Below are positions 45,491 to 56,920 of a DNA stretch of 64,000 nucleotides, piece by piece. The DNA comes from Sabellastarte sp. h YS-2021. Its lineage: Eukaryota > Annelida > Polychaeta > Sabellida > Sabellidae. The notes below the pieces were generated by a model. The model was not told the origin of the DNA and ran no database searches. It saw nothing but the letters and a program-made list of their open reading frames with translations. The position numbers and the translations under genes were made by a program. Positions within the stretch are counted from its first letter, which is position 1, and the number at the start of each line of letters is the position of its first letter. The stretch is from contig OZ024935.1 in NCBI GenBank assembly GCA_964017235.1, forward strand, positions 91,201,207-91,265,206. The letters are read 5' to 3'.

Positions 45491-46899
45491 TAAGTGCTTT
45501 TAAAGTCCTCTACATGGACTATTTTGGCACTCAGTGGAGAATCGTGAATGAAGGGCTTCAAGGCCAAATGTCTGCAAGGTTGTAGAGGACATGTATATTT
45601 GTTAAATATATCACCTATGAAGAGATTCAACCTTCTATTTATGAGAACCAGCCAGTAGAAAAAGGTAGATAACTTTCAAAAAACATGCCCAGGGCGGCAA
45701 TCTTGTTTTTTAGAGTGAGGCTAATTTCAGTCCCAGAGAAGCTTAGCTCCCAATGAAGACATGCTTTAAATTTGGTTAAGCTAGGTGGTGTAGTTTCCCA
45801 CTGAAAACGTTAATGAGAATGTTAATATCCACTGGATACATCCAGTGATACAATAACACAACCACGTAGATTGAACCACCCATGCCATCATCTGATGATG
45901 TACCTACTCCACTCCCTACACAGGCCAATCAAGAACCAGACTATGCAGTAAGAGCAAACAGGCTAAAAATGTTTTGAACATCTGATTTAGGTATTTCTCG
46001 AAATGTCTGGAGCTCAAGACCAGAAATTACGTGAAATGCCTGGATATTTTAGGCATTTCATGTCATGCCTAAGTGAATCAGGGAATCTTTATCCTTTTCG
46101 GGAAATGCCTGATTGTAAAGTTTGCCTGTAAGTTATACTTTATGTATTAATAACCCAGTCACCGGTACATTTTTCACTGTTTTATTTTACTTTACATACA
46201 ATATGGACTTATTTTAGTTATTACTCAAAGAAAGTGGTTGCTAGTCACCCTCAAATAACCCCTGTGAAGTATAGTTCTAAATTTTATCAATCCAAAAGAA
46301 AAACTCCACAGTCATCCATCGGACTGGGATGTTATTTATGTATCTTTTGTCTCAAAATAAAATTTAAACATGATATACATCACTTCCTAATTCCCTATTG
46401 TACTCAGATGCTGGTATTGTGTGGGTATTCAGATGTGATTTATATTACTCTGAAGCCTAATATGGGCCTTTATCCACGATAAACATATCTGAATTTTCCT
46501 GTCTTAACCGCCTTCCCAAAATGATATAAAGGAAACATTATGAAATTTTAATATTCACGGTGGCTATTTTGCCAAACTATGTGGCAAATCATAATGTCCT
46601 CATATAAATATGTTTGTATGGAGAAGCATTGTTATACCCCAGTTACACTTTCACGAGCTATCGTAAGACCAAGCTTATTTATTATACTGAATACCATTAT
46701 GTTTTTTTTAGTCAGAAGTCATTTTGGACTCACCTTTAGACTAGACTAATCTGGCTTATCTTTAGGATGATACAATGAATCATATGGTACTTACAACTAA
46801 ACTTGCATATTCTACTGTGAAATCTCTTTGTCCGAGAGAAGACAAAAATTTAAGTTTGGTGCACTTATCTTCATTAGTTGTAACATTTATTTATTGTTT

Positions 46900-47062
46900 T
46901 AGGTGAGGCCTAGTACCTTACCGGTTATATTGTGATGGTTAGTTGGAAGAGAACAGGAAGGTTCTGTACTGTAAACTGTCGACTACTTGCAAGTAAATAC
47001 CAGCTTTTCCAGATGGGGTCACGAGGGGATTCAAACTCTGATATCAGGGGTGGGAGGTGTGT
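46900..47062 (-). mobile_element. SINE family A, decayed, inverted
   Basis: GAAGGTTCTGTACTGTAAAC, GGGATTCAAACTCTGATATC and GGGGTGGGAGGTGTGT follow family A in inverse order. Confidence 0.7.
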
Positions 47063-47817
47063 ATCCTATCTAAATAAAGATGCACCCTGACAACAACTAT
47101 TTTAGATATTTTAAATAAGTTGATTTATACTTCATTGAAGGGACTATATTATACTGTGCATCAAATGTGACTTACAAAATAAATGCTATCTTTCGTTCTT
47201 GATTTTTTCTATGTCTTTAGTGTTTATTTACAACATATAAACTTATTTTCATTTTCATGTTGTTTAAATTTCTGGGATGAAATATGTCTAATGACTTAAT
47301 TACTATTAGAAGCCTGACTGTATACTGAACTACTTCCAGTCAGAAGTGACTGTGAATAATTAACCAATAACAATGGAGGATTAAGTTGGTACAGCCACAA
47401 CTTAAGATAAAAGCCACAATTGTGATCAATAATTGACCAATCAGAAGCCAGGTGGTTACTGACCAGTACTGGACATTATGGAATTAAGTTGATGCAGCCA
47501 CAACTCAAGATGGCGCACACATCTCAAGATGTTTGCCACAACTCGTTCCCGCGAGTTGGCGCAAGGAACAACTCAAGTTGTTCCCTGCTGCGAGTTGGTG
47601 CCTAACATCACCACTGTGCTACCATATTCACTGGAACAGTCATAGAGTCATCACAGCAAATCAACCTAGTGACATACATTTTCAAATTTTATCATGAGTT
47701 AATACTAAAATAGGCAACATCTGTGTCTTTGTGCAGGAATAAAACATGGTAAAAGCTCTGTAAAATACACACATATATATATGTACAATTTTAAATGCTG
47801 TTCCAATTTTAATTGTC

Positions 47818-48060
47818 TTTTTATAGTGCTTAATCTCTATCTAAAAATAGACTCTATGATGGCCATGCAGAAAAGCAGAGATCCCTTATCACTGACCAGA
47901 AACATAGAAGGGTGGATGACATTTTGCAAAGAGATAGGGTTTTCAAATTCTTTCAAAACGATGAAAGGGTAGTGCCTGAATGAACTTCGCCAGGCAGATA
48001 ATTCCAAATCTAATTTAAAGACAAAAAGACCACTGCAGTAGTGTTTATCTTGCACTGAGT
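47818..48060 (-). mobile_element. CR1/L2-like LINE 3' end
   Basis: TTTTATAGTGCTTAATCTCT and AATAGACTCTATGATGG match the family 3' UTR. CAGGCAGATAATTCCAAAT lies at the position of the APxxWNDL motif. Confidence 0.65.
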
Positions 48061-48169
48061 ATTAAGAGGAAATGGTGGTAGTCTGACCACAAAAAGGTTT
48101 CAAAGACGGTAGAAGATGAAATTAAGAATTCAGAAAATAAAAATTGTTTATGGTATAAAGGATACAAAA

Positions 48170-48640
48170 TTTGGTTCGAAATTGCCGTATCTCTAATGGT
48201 TTTCGAGATAATCGACATTTTCCATTTCCGGCAAAATAAAGAGGGCAGCTGAAATTCAGAAAAAAATAATCAGAGGCATTATGTTAAGGATGTATAGTAC
48301 CCAATAGGTCCAAAATTTGCTCGAAATCACTTTATCTCTAGAAGTTTTTAAGATAATCAAAATTTTTCATTTCTGGAAAATTCAAAATGGCAGCCAAGAT
48401 TTGAAAAATTAAATTTTTTTTCAAAGGCATTACATCCAGGCTCAGCATTACCCAAAGGATCCAAAAGTTGCTTAAAATTGCTCTATCTTTAATGGCTTTT
48501 GACGTAATTGATATTTTATATTTCCAGGCAAAATTCAAGATGGTGGCTGGATACAGGAAACAAACATTTTTCATAGACATTATATGCAGGCTCCATATTA
48601 CCCACTTAGTCCATAAATTGCTCAGAATTGCCCCTCTGTG
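48170..48640. repeat. satellite, unit about 148 bp, three and a bit copies
   Basis: Anchors TTGGTTCGAAATTGC (about 48171), TTTGCTCGAAATC (48317), TTGCTTAAAATTGC (48467) and TTGCTCAGAATTGC (48615) are evenly spaced. Each unit has ATCTCTAATGGTTTT, TTCCATTTCCGGCAAAAT, a GATGGCGGCTG-like word and GGCATTATGT. It abuts, and seems to have replaced, the downstream part of the ORF on the minus strand. Confidence 0.8.
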
Positions 48641-48901
48641 TAGTAGCTCCTGCAGTTTGTGTATCCTGTGCATCCTTATCACTTGCATCCGATTCTTGCT
48701 GTGTCTCCAGCCCAATGTCACCCTGTTCTGTATCCGACGTCTCAGAGGATCCTCCACTCCCACCACCAACTCCTCCGTCCCAGCTGCCTGCTGAGTCTCT
48801 GATACACAACTCAATTCATCCACCTCTAGACTCCTGGCCCTAGGGGACATTCTCTCTGTCTCCTGACTGTCTCTTCTCTTGGACTTCTTCTTTGGTGGCA
48901 T
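48640..48901 (-). pseudogene. basic-leader ORF of a TIR transposon, truncated
   Basis: The minus-strand ATG at 48901-48899 opens MPPKKKSKRRDSQETERMSP. After about 35 codons another frame continues as WDGGVGGGSGGSSETSDTEQ and DIGLETQQESDASDKDAQ, so at least one frameshift is present. A basic then acidic, low-complexity leader behind a TATA box is what the MADF gene at 22190 also has. The DNA-binding part is missing because the satellite begins at about 48640. Relation to MADF proteins is inference. Confidence 0.45.
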
Positions 48902-49081
48902 TTTACACAAGTATTCACCAAATTTCCTATTTAAAAAAACCCCCAAAACCTCTAAAATTTTGCCTAAATCTGTATGTCAAGTAAATATATCCTCAAACAT
49001 ATACAGTAAGCTTCCAAAAATTGATGTATGCACCTTGAATTGCAGAAAGTGTATATTCGCAAAAGCCAAGCCAAGTGGCCC

Positions 49082-49088
49082 TTATATA
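49082..49088 (-). promoter_or_regulatory. TATA box of the transposon ORF
   Basis: TATATAA in the minus-strand context GCCTATATAAGGGCCAC, about 185 bp before the ATG at 48901, the same distance as in the MADF element. Confidence 0.5.
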
Positions 49089-49099
49089 GGCTTTCGTGC

Positions 49100-49688
49100 A
49101 TGAGAAAGCGTCTTTCCATAAGTTCCCGAGTGTCGTTGGAAAGTATAATTCTATTCGTAAACCCCGTCTCTATTGTCCCTGAATATATCCGTAGATATCC
49201 GTGCATATCTGCAGACTAATTACATATCTGTGACCTTCTTCACGGACCATCCCTATTAGTCCGTTTGTTTTCCGGCAATGTCACTTAACTTCCAGTGGTG
49301 TCCTTACAACCTCCGAACACCCTCTGGGAATATCCTAAAAAAATTTTCTGAGCCATTATTGGTGCGGATGAGTCAAGGATGTCCCGGATGCCACAAGGAG
49401 ATCTACGGGTGCTGTAAGCACAATACAGATGACATACGGATTATATATGGATGCGAATATTAATTACACTTGGCATCTACAAACCTTTTTACGGAAAATT
49501 CAAGCAGTTTGATTTTTTTGTGGCATCCCCACAGACACATCTCCTCCGTGGCAGATGCCACAAGGATATTACGGATGCTAGGGATGTGTTCACGGATGAA
49601 AACTATGATCCGTAAATCACTCACAATTTACTATATTTGGTAACCTGCCCCGATCCGGCGGTACATCCGGCCATGTGTAACTGGGGTC
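49100..49688. repeat. subterminal motif array and right TIR
   Basis: Repeated words CGGATGCCACAAGGAGAT, GCCACAAGGATATTACGGAT, TCCGTAGATATCCGTGC and ATCCGTAAATCACTCAC, in both orientations, end in CGGCCATGTGTAACTGGGGT. Confidence 0.7.
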
Positions 49689-49689
49689 T

Positions 49690-50690
49690 AAATATTCCTA
49701 GTAATTTCTTTGTGAAGATATCTTAAAGAAATGAATGAGATATATAAGGTTTGTGTAAAACATGATGCACACACGTACATATGGAAAGCCTTCGGCCACT
49801 GGCAGTGGATAAAAATAACATTCAAGAGGACGTGCATGTTATTTTTGGTCTTTACTTGTATTACACAGAATGTTCAGCCTCAGTCCATTTACATTTTGGA
49901 GTGCATTCATTTGATTATCTGTGTTCACTACTCCAAAAATAATCAATACAGATGTGATGAAATACTAGGAAAGATGCAGATCATACTATGGATACAAAAA
50001 ATCCCGAGTTTTTAACTGTCCCATTTCAATTACTATATGGAGGTTACTAGGCTACTATATTTGTGCATGCATGTTACAAATGCACTAAATATAAACACCA
50101 ATATAAATAGGTAAATAAATATTATTAGTGAATGATGTCAACACCTTTATTAGATCCAACAATACATAGAAAGTGAAACTGAAAATAATGGTTTGGTATT
50201 TTCCAAGATTGTTTCCATTGAAGGTGATCTTCAGATATTTCGAAAGTATCTATGGGTATTTTGAAACAGGAATAAAATGACAAATTTCATACAGTAGATC
50301 TACGAGAAAAGTTTTAAAATGATTTAAATATGATTTTTTCCATGGAAACTCTCAGCTGTTGAAACGTTTTCAGTTATGTTACTTGGGTTGAAGTAATATT
50401 TATAAAGTGTTCTAAAGTAAGTTTTTAGAGATTACTTTCGGCCACAAAATGTACCCAACAAAGAACTAATTTAAGGTGTAAGTGTGAAATATCGATGAGA
50501 TATATCAATGAAATATTCCTGAGTGACGTATATTTTAAAATTCACCACAAGTAAAGGCCAGACCATTAAATCCAAGTCCAGTGGATTCTTTTGAGTGATA
50601 AAATTTCAAAAAATACTTCACAAAGGTAATTTTACATATATTACCAAATATTTTTTTGAATATATATAGTAAAGGAAGTCAATATTCCCC
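49690..50690. other. unannotated stretch
   Basis: No exon or element recognised; the ORF at 49731-50015 has no domain. Confidence 0.4.
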
Positions 50691-50732
50691 AAAACAACAA
50701 CAACAACAACAAAAACAACAACAACAACAAAT
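50691..50732. repeat. (CAA)n microsatellite
   Basis: Two runs of five or so CAA units with an AAAAA interruption. A Val-rich minus-strand ORF across it is an artefact. Confidence 0.9.
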
Positions 50733-50807
50733 CCCAAGCAAACATCCATAGCAAGGGCAATTAAAGAAGAAAAAACATCAATATCTGAGTGGTCATTCAA
50801 GTCACTT

Positions 50808-50882
50808 TTTATGTACCTGTACCAAGGAACGAATCCAGACCCTCTTTGTTCCTAGACAAGTGTGCTACCCACGAAATCCACA
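50808..50882 (-). mobile_element. SINE family B head fragment
   Basis: TACCAAGGAACGAATCCAGA and AAGTGTGCTACCCACGAAAT resemble an inverted tRNA-like head of family B. Confidence 0.4.
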
Positions 50883-50889
50883 TGATGAA

Positions 50890-52100
50890 GAATTATATTC
50901 AAGAAGTACTGTTTAAGTAACATGGTTGACCAGTGGACATCTGGTGAAGAATGGCTAAAGAAGACCCAAAACAAACAAAACAGTAGAAAGCAACTGGGAA
51001 CTAGAGCTGATATGGAGAGGTGTCATTCTTTTGAAACAAGACTTGTGTGCTAACTTGTGTATACCACATGCTAACTTGTATGTAGTACTTTCTAATACTG
51101 CTTATTGACGTGTATACTACTTAGTAACTTTTATATGTGATAACTAACTTGGACATATCACTCTCTGCCTCCTATATACAATACAATTTATAAATATCAT
51201 ACATATCTTATATTTCAGCTTACTAACAAGTACACACAATTTACTAAGTCGCATAGACAACCTACTAGCCTTGCCACAGGCGTTTATATGTATAATTTTG
51301 ACACAACTGTTTGATTGCATTATAAGTATTTTTCATAATGCTCTCATACATTTACTTAGCCTACCTTGCTGAGGAGAACAAAATGTCTCCCAGATAAGAA
51401 AGGCCTCTGATACAGTGTGCATTATGGCAACAAAAAATTCATGTTTGCATTATGGTTGAGACAGCCTGGAAGGCCAGGCTAACAACCTACTCACTTCTAA
51501 ATACACATTAACAAAAGTAAGAAAAGAGACAGGCCAGAGCCTTTGTACCTGACTGCCACCAGTTGAATAGCCCAAGTTACTTTACATAGAAGTGAAAACA
51601 AAAGTGTAGAATCAAAATAATTCAGGTATTTGGTGGGAAAAATTTTCCATTAATTCTAGCATGGAGAAACCACGAGTGGTTTATTTAAGTAAAGCTTTCA
51701 AAATGTCAATATAAATCAACATGTATTTATTCACGGTTATTCAGTGAGTCTCAATACCTCATCCATAAACGTATTTTGGCTTTACAAAAAAATGGCAAAA
51801 TGCACACAGGTAAGTAGCTATAAAGATACATAGATTTTGTCAAGTTTATTCTAGAGTAAAAAAACGAAATTTGTAGGGCCATGTGCAGCAGAAATGGACC
51901 ACCATCACTGATTATGGCTTGCCGATGTAAATAATGCACATTGAAAATAAAATACTATATAACTAGTCATTACAAATTTCTCTTACTCTATTATCGTTGA
52001 AAACAGTAATTCAAAAATAAGAATGTTGATGAATACAAAGTCCGAGTTTTATGGATGTCTCATTAAAAATAAAAAAAAAACTGTGTAAAAAGGTGTTTGT
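50890..52100. other. unannotated stretch
   Basis: Loose repetition of CTAACTTGTRT/TACTACTTAGTAAC lies at 51040-51260. No gene recognised. Confidence 0.4.
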
Positions 52101-52108
52101 CATTACAG

Positions 52109-52153
52109 GAAGTTGAAACTAATAACTGCTTTGAAGAACATCTACAATGGGAG
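52109..52153 (+). CDS. 45-nt candidate exon, duplicated
   Basis: Acceptor GTCATTACAG, then 15 codons reading EVETNNCFEEHLQWE, then donor GAG|GTCAGT. The matching block at 63149-63193 keeps both splice signals and the same length but has a TAA as codon 10. In phase 0 it can join the next exon at 53130. Evidence is conservation of exon borders between diverged copies; it is short, so chance remains possible. Confidence 0.4.
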
Positions 52154-52865
52154 GTCAGTACAAAATGAATGAATTTTCTTTAAGTATGCAATCAACTAGC
52201 CTAAAAGAAAAGGAGTATTACATTCTCTTTTCCTAATATGAGGGAATCCTAGAGAAGTTTGGGAAAAACTTAGTTTTTAAGGAAATCTTTACTTTTGACA
52301 TTTTATTCTTCATATTTTACTGATGAGAGTTTACCTACATTTAAAGCAAAAATAGAATGTAGGTGGATATGAATGTTTGATAAAAATTGGTTATTTTACT
52401 TAAAATATAAAATCTCACTTTATGTATGGCAACAGAAAACTGAAGTAACACTAAAGTGATCTTCCTATGAGCTCGTCTACATTAAATTGATATTTAGTAT
52501 ATATTTTATATTAAATCAGTTTGTGGAACATTGTCAGTTATAAGATTCTTTATTTAAGGGTTCCCTCGTGTAAAGGAAATATAAAAGAGCCTAGGGGAAT
52601 AAAGTGTCTAAGGTCACCCTCATGAAGCAGGTATCAGTGTTAATTACAGTCTTTAACCTGGAGATCCATTATTTGAGATTTACTTATATAAGGAAACCAG
52701 GAAGGAAGTTTAGAGTAAAATCTCTGAGGTCTCCTTTCCAGAAGAATAATTGTCAAAGGGACCTTAAAAAGAAAGGAGCTTTCAGCAAATATGGGCCCAG
52801 ATCCTGCTTTGATTTATTTGGTTCCTATTTTATCGTTAAACACAGCAGAATTTCTGAAAAATGAT
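52154..52865. repeat. diverged segment shared with 63194-63900
   Basis: AGAGAAGTTTGGGAAAAACT, TTTATGTATGGCAACAGAA and CAGTGTTAATTACAGTCTTT all recur in order in the second block. The ORF at 52604-52864 is not kept there. Confidence 0.7.
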
Positions 52866-53129
52866 GAAGCTGTAATTTACATTTTGACAAGATAGAAAAC
52901 AAAATTATCAAAGGCCTGAATTATTTTCTTGCAAGATTTTTTCAGTCGAAAATGATGTCGCTCAGAAATCATGACTTTAAACTTGACTTTACTTGCATAT
53001 TTTATACTTAAATATATGTAACAAATATGTATTATATACACATGTATTTTATATTTTTTCACATGATTGATTGGCCACTGCATACATAAAATTATTACAC
53101 ATATTATTGCTGCTATTTTTATTATTAAG

Positions 53130-53323
53130 TCATGCAAATGTGGGACAAAAGGATGCATAACCTGTCAAGCAGAGAAAGCGGCAATGGTCCCCACTGATAT
53201 GAAACCAAGTTCAACCACTGAACCATGTGACGGTCCCCAAGATGAGGTCAAACCAGACCATACGAAAAGTCTTAAATCTGATAATGAAGGATCTGGGACT
53301 GTTGGTGCAAGGGATCTTTGCAG
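53130..53323 (+). CDS. unknown gene, Cys-rich exon
   Basis: Acceptor TTTTTATTATTAAG, 64 codons plus two bases, donor TTTGCAG|GTTAAA. It starts SCKCGTKGCITCQAEKAAM, a C-x-C-x4-C-x2-C cluster that could bind metal, then a polar linker rich in Pro, Thr, Glu and Ser ending GTVGARDLC. The final AG joins with T of the next exon (53687) to give Ser in frame. Family not recognised. Confidence 0.5.
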
Positions 53324-53686
53324 GTTAAAATAAGCTTATCATTTATATTATTGTCAAAGAAATAGTGCTTAGAATCCAGGCTGCACTCATGTTGAAGTCA
53401 ATAGGTCAAGAGGCATAAAGTGTAATCAACCTCTATTGTATTGAACTAGAAATCACCCAAATATCTACAATAATTTGTAAGTTTGTGGACACACATGCAG
53501 CATTCTATACTAGTAGCAAAACTATTTTGTGCAACCTGAAGAAAGGCCTACCATAACATGGAGGTTGGGTTCATAATTTGTGGAATGTTTTTTCAAAGTT
53601 TTGGGACATTTTTATGAGTAAATGTATTCAACTGAATCTTGGACATTGGTAAATAATTCCATTGTATTTTGTTTTTGTTTTTTTAG

Positions 53687-54278
53687 TGGCACACGTGCTG
53701 ACAATAACCAAGAACAGCCTCTGGTGATAGTAGAAGGACGCAGAGGATATGGATCAGATCTTGTATTCCTCTACTGGTTCCATCCAAACATTTCGGACTC
53801 TACCGGTGATGCTCATTTCAAATTTTCCAATGCCAGTCCACTGACAGTCTACTATTTTGCTTACCAATTCATGCTGTCCCCTGCACATATCGACACAAAG
53901 GAATTGCCTGATGGAGTGCTGCAGCAGGTCCTTACCGCCATCGAGAAAGGTAACAGACGGTATGATAAACTGTATCCTGATGGACAGAAAGAATTAACAC
54001 CAGAAGAAACACTGCAAGCTTGGATGTCAGATATCAGCATGAAAACAGTATCCAAGTACCAAGGCACCATTGCTCTGCGTGAGACACTGTTTCAGTGGAT
54101 AATGCACCTGAAGTCAGACCAAATTTTGTTGATCTTCCGCAAAAAACCATACAAAGTGCTAAGTGTAACATGCACTGCTGATCCGGAAGCCGTATGCATG
54201 TTTGACTCACAGTTGCATATAATAAATAGCGTAGTAGCCCGTGGAGCATTTATGTTTTACTGCAAAAAACAACTACAG
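53687..54278 (+). CDS. unknown gene, large exon
   Basis: Acceptor TTTTTGTTTTTTTAG and donor CTACAG|GTAATT bracket 592 nt open in one frame. It reads SGTRADNNQEQPLVIVEG, GSDLVFLYWFHPNISDS, then a mostly helical-looking stretch (KELPDGVLQQVLTAIEKG; LTPEETLQAWMSDISMK) and ends VARGAFMFYCKKQLQ. Base composition is richer in G+C than the flanks and codon use is coding-like. It is the longest credible host coding stretch after the precursor exon 2. No domain is recognised; no transposon hallmark is seen. The following coding exon is not certain. The exon ends in phase 0, and the terminal exon at 56861 would add only Thr and a stop. Confidence 0.65.
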
Positions 54279-54639
54279 GTAATTGCTACAATGGTGAACA
54301 AATTTGAATCCATTTGCTTTAAGATCATAGGAGAGTGTCAATTTATACTCCTGCAGAAAGAGGAGCATATCCAATAGGAGAATTAGTAACATGACATATA
54401 TTTTCATATTTGATTAACAGAGAATACAAATATATTCAATTTGAGTCTGTATTTGTGTGTTCCTGAGGCATAAAATTTAGAATTTTACATTTTGCAGAAG
54501 GTTTTTTTTTGCTTTAATTATCTATCACTTTCAACAAATAATTAGTTAAAATTAAGTCAATATTATACCTCATGGTTTTCTGCCATTTTAATTATTCTAA
54601 TGGAACTAAAACGAGTACTTGTTTACTCAGTGATAAGCC

Positions 54640-54722
54640 TAAGCCTTTCTGGGAGGCTCATTTAACCTAGAGATTGTCTTTAGATGGAGATTAAGAGCTA
54701 CAAATATACTCTTAGATAAAAC
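54640..54722 (+). mobile_element. LINE 3' terminus
   Basis: GATTGTCTTTAGATGGAGAT then TAAGAGCTACAAATATACTC is nearly the same as the LINE end at 9335-9385. Confidence 0.6.
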
Positions 54723-54849
54723 ACTAAGCATGGTGGGTAACAGAATAAGGGATTTAGTGGCTGGGTGGATGACAAGTTCAATATTTAATCACTTGATTAG
54801 CACTTCTGTGGTCGTCTTAAGGCCAAAGTTAGGGTTTGTCATACAGGAT

Positions 54850-55060
54850 CATATTTGGGCAGACACTAAGCACTGCCAGGTGTGGGTAACAAACCCACAC
54901 AGTGTGACAGCTTCTAATTAATAGTCAAACTTACAAACTCAATTGGTCCCGGATGACCATGGTTTATATAAGATGATGGCAATATGTGGACTTCACTGAA
55001 GTCATTGCCTGATATGAACCCAGCTGTTAAACGGGATATAAAAATTCCAAGTTTAATGCT
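54850..55060 (-). mobile_element. SINE family C fragments
   Basis: GTAACAAACCCACACAGTGT then GACAGCTTCTAATTAATAG, and ATATGAACCCAGCTGTTAAA then CGGGATATAAAA, resemble pieces of family C, rearranged. Confidence 0.35.
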
Positions 55061-55094
55061 GCAAATGTCACTCAAGGGTTGCAAAGAAGGTAGT

Positions 55095-55410
55095 ATGAGT
55101 TATAAACAAGGCATGTATACTATACATAATGAGTGTTTATTATATCTTTTTTATGAATGGGAGTATATTTTATATAATAAGTGTTTATTACACCTTTAAT
55201 ATAAATGTAAATAAATTATATTATATATTATAATTAATGTTTATTATACCTTTGTTATAAGTGTTGTACAATATTAGAAGTGTTCATTATATCTTTGCTA
55301 TGAATGAATGTATTTTATAGCAAGTGTTTACTATACCTTTTTTAATGTGTTTGTATATTCTGGTGAGTGCTTATTATATTTTTGTTATAACTGTGTGTAT
55401 TAAATTGGCT
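55095..55410. repeat. minisatellite, unit about 60 bp
   Basis: AGTGTTTATTATAYCTTT recurs about six times (near 55132, 55182, 55230, 55278, 55324, 55368), each followed by a TATGAATG or TATAAGTG word and a TATTTTATA stretch. Confidence 0.7.
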
Positions 55411-55434
55411 ACTTGTCATGACATTTTCAGGCCA

Positions 55435-55560
55435 GATCCAGTTAGCGAAGGGACCATGTATAGATATTTCACGATCAAGGGAAAGAGCTTCATGTATTTC
55501 AATGTGGATTCTAAAAATGTCAATGTTAATATCATTTCTTATACACCAGTATTTTCTAGA
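55435..55560 (+). other. possible exon, phase not matching
   Basis: After GACATTTTCAG the frame PDPVSEGTMYRYFTIKGKSF looks protein-like for about 30 codons. It does not follow from the phase-0 donor at 54278, and no good donor ends it. Possibly a separate exon or chance. Confidence 0.2.
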
Positions 55561-56517
55561 TGTTTGTATTTTAGAACCACTTCATGCTTTAATAATTTTC
55601 TAGGATGTTTGAGAAATATGTAATCACGTGTAGGACAGTCTTTCTCTAGAATTTCTAAATAAGGAAGCCAGTGGTTGTGAATGATGCAGTTTATGGTGAA
55701 AAGTCATATTTCGATATTGATTGATATTCAAAGTTCAATTATAGGTTGGTATACCTTTTGTATTAAAATCCCTTCACTAATTTCAATTCTTTCAAATTTA
55801 TTAAGGTCTCACTTAGCTTCATTTGCACTTGAATAAACCATTTTGTAAAACATGACAAAGTCTTAAAAACCTCAGGTACTGATTTGTTTAGCAGTTTGGC
55901 ATTTTTATACTTTGGCTGTGACAAACATAAATTGTTTATTTAAATACAAGTGTTTTACAGCATGTGTTAGTGTGGGCTCGTCCTATTATGATCTAAGGTA
56001 CAGCAGAGGGCATAAAACAACTTGTACCTTGTACCTCAATTTTGGCTAAATAATTAATCATTTTAGCCCATAGTATAAATTTAAGGCTACCTTAATTTTC
56101 CTTATTAGCTCTCCATATAATGATCCACCAACTTACCAAATTTTTGAAACTTCAATTCATAATAAGTTGTACTTGTGATTTCTATGTTTCCAAATAATAG
56201 TAACTCAAAACCAAAAAGACATAAGGTTAATTTTAAATCTGTTGTGATATCTGCTCACCTTAGATTGTCACTGTTACTGTGAAAGTCTGAGGTCATTGCA
56301 GTCCAAAATAAAACCAAGGGTACCGGGCTAGGGGCGGATCCAGCCTTTAAGTAAGGTGGGGTTCACATCAAACATACCATAACTAGGGGACCGGGGGGCA
56401 TGTCCCTCGGGAAAAAATTAATTTTTGGTAAAAATATAGTGCATTTTCTGTAATTTTAACACCACTCTCAAGAAATTATTTTGCACTTTGGGTTAAACCC
56501 CTTTGCATGATTTTTCA

Positions 56518-56535
56518 AGGGGGGGGGGGGGGGTG
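56518..56535. repeat. poly-G tract
   Basis: About 14 G. The surrounding text (GGGGCATGTCCCTCGG; CCCCTCTCCCCACCTGG) looks like part of a short GC-rich repeat at 56330-56575 beginning GGGGCGGATCCAGCC and ending CTGGATCCGCTAGTG, i.e. with inverted GGATCC ends. Confidence 0.5.
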
Positions 56536-56860
56536 TTCAAACCCCCCCTCTCCCCACCTGGATCCGCTAGTGCGGGCAAGTATGATATTCTCTCACATTA
56601 TTGCACACAGACAAAGTTAAGTTCGATTTTATATGAAGCTTGCAGTTAATGAATTTTTAAAAATTCTCAATACATATGTATGTGCCAGTTTGAATTTCTA
56701 CAACAGACATACACATTTGAATACCACAAACTCAATTTTCATGGTTAAGTTAAAACGAAAAACAAATTAGCATCTCTGTGTGTCAGGGAAAATATTGATC
56801 ATGTAAAGTTGGATTTGGGCACAAGACCATATGATAGTATGTCAGTGAATTTGTCTGCAG

Positions 56861-56919
56861 ACATGAACGTGTGGGACAAAGCTTTAGCTTTATTCTAGTC
56901 ATGTCAGAAGCAGATTAAT
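56861..56919 (+). CDS. candidate terminal exon, cut by the YR element
   Basis: Acceptor TTTGTCTGCAG, then ACATGAACGTGTGGG. The three frames stop after 1, 12 and 19 codons, so it would give only a short C-terminus and the start of a 3' UTR. The exon sequence stops at 56919 and resumes at 58901 after the inserted element, then runs to AATAAA at 59027. From the phase-0 donor at 54278 it would give Thr then TGA. Confidence 0.4.
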
Positions 56920-56920
56920 C

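Larger units (their letters stand above)
46637..49688. mobile_element. possible 3-kb TIR element (ACCCCAGTTACAC ends)
   Basis: ACCCCAGTTACAC at about 46637-46649 and GTGTAACTGGGGT at about 49676-49688 are exact inverted copies. The right 750 bp is a subterminal array of CGGAT and CCACAAGGAT words, followed inward on the minus strand by a TATA box and an ORF (48899 downward). The left end is also present in duplicate copy 2 (62875), so pairing of these two ends as one element is uncertain. The interior holds a SINE A, a LINE end and a satellite. Confidence 0.4.

Noticed and set aside
50618-50800. Val-rich minus-strand ORF
   Set aside because: Produced by the (CAA)n microsatellite.
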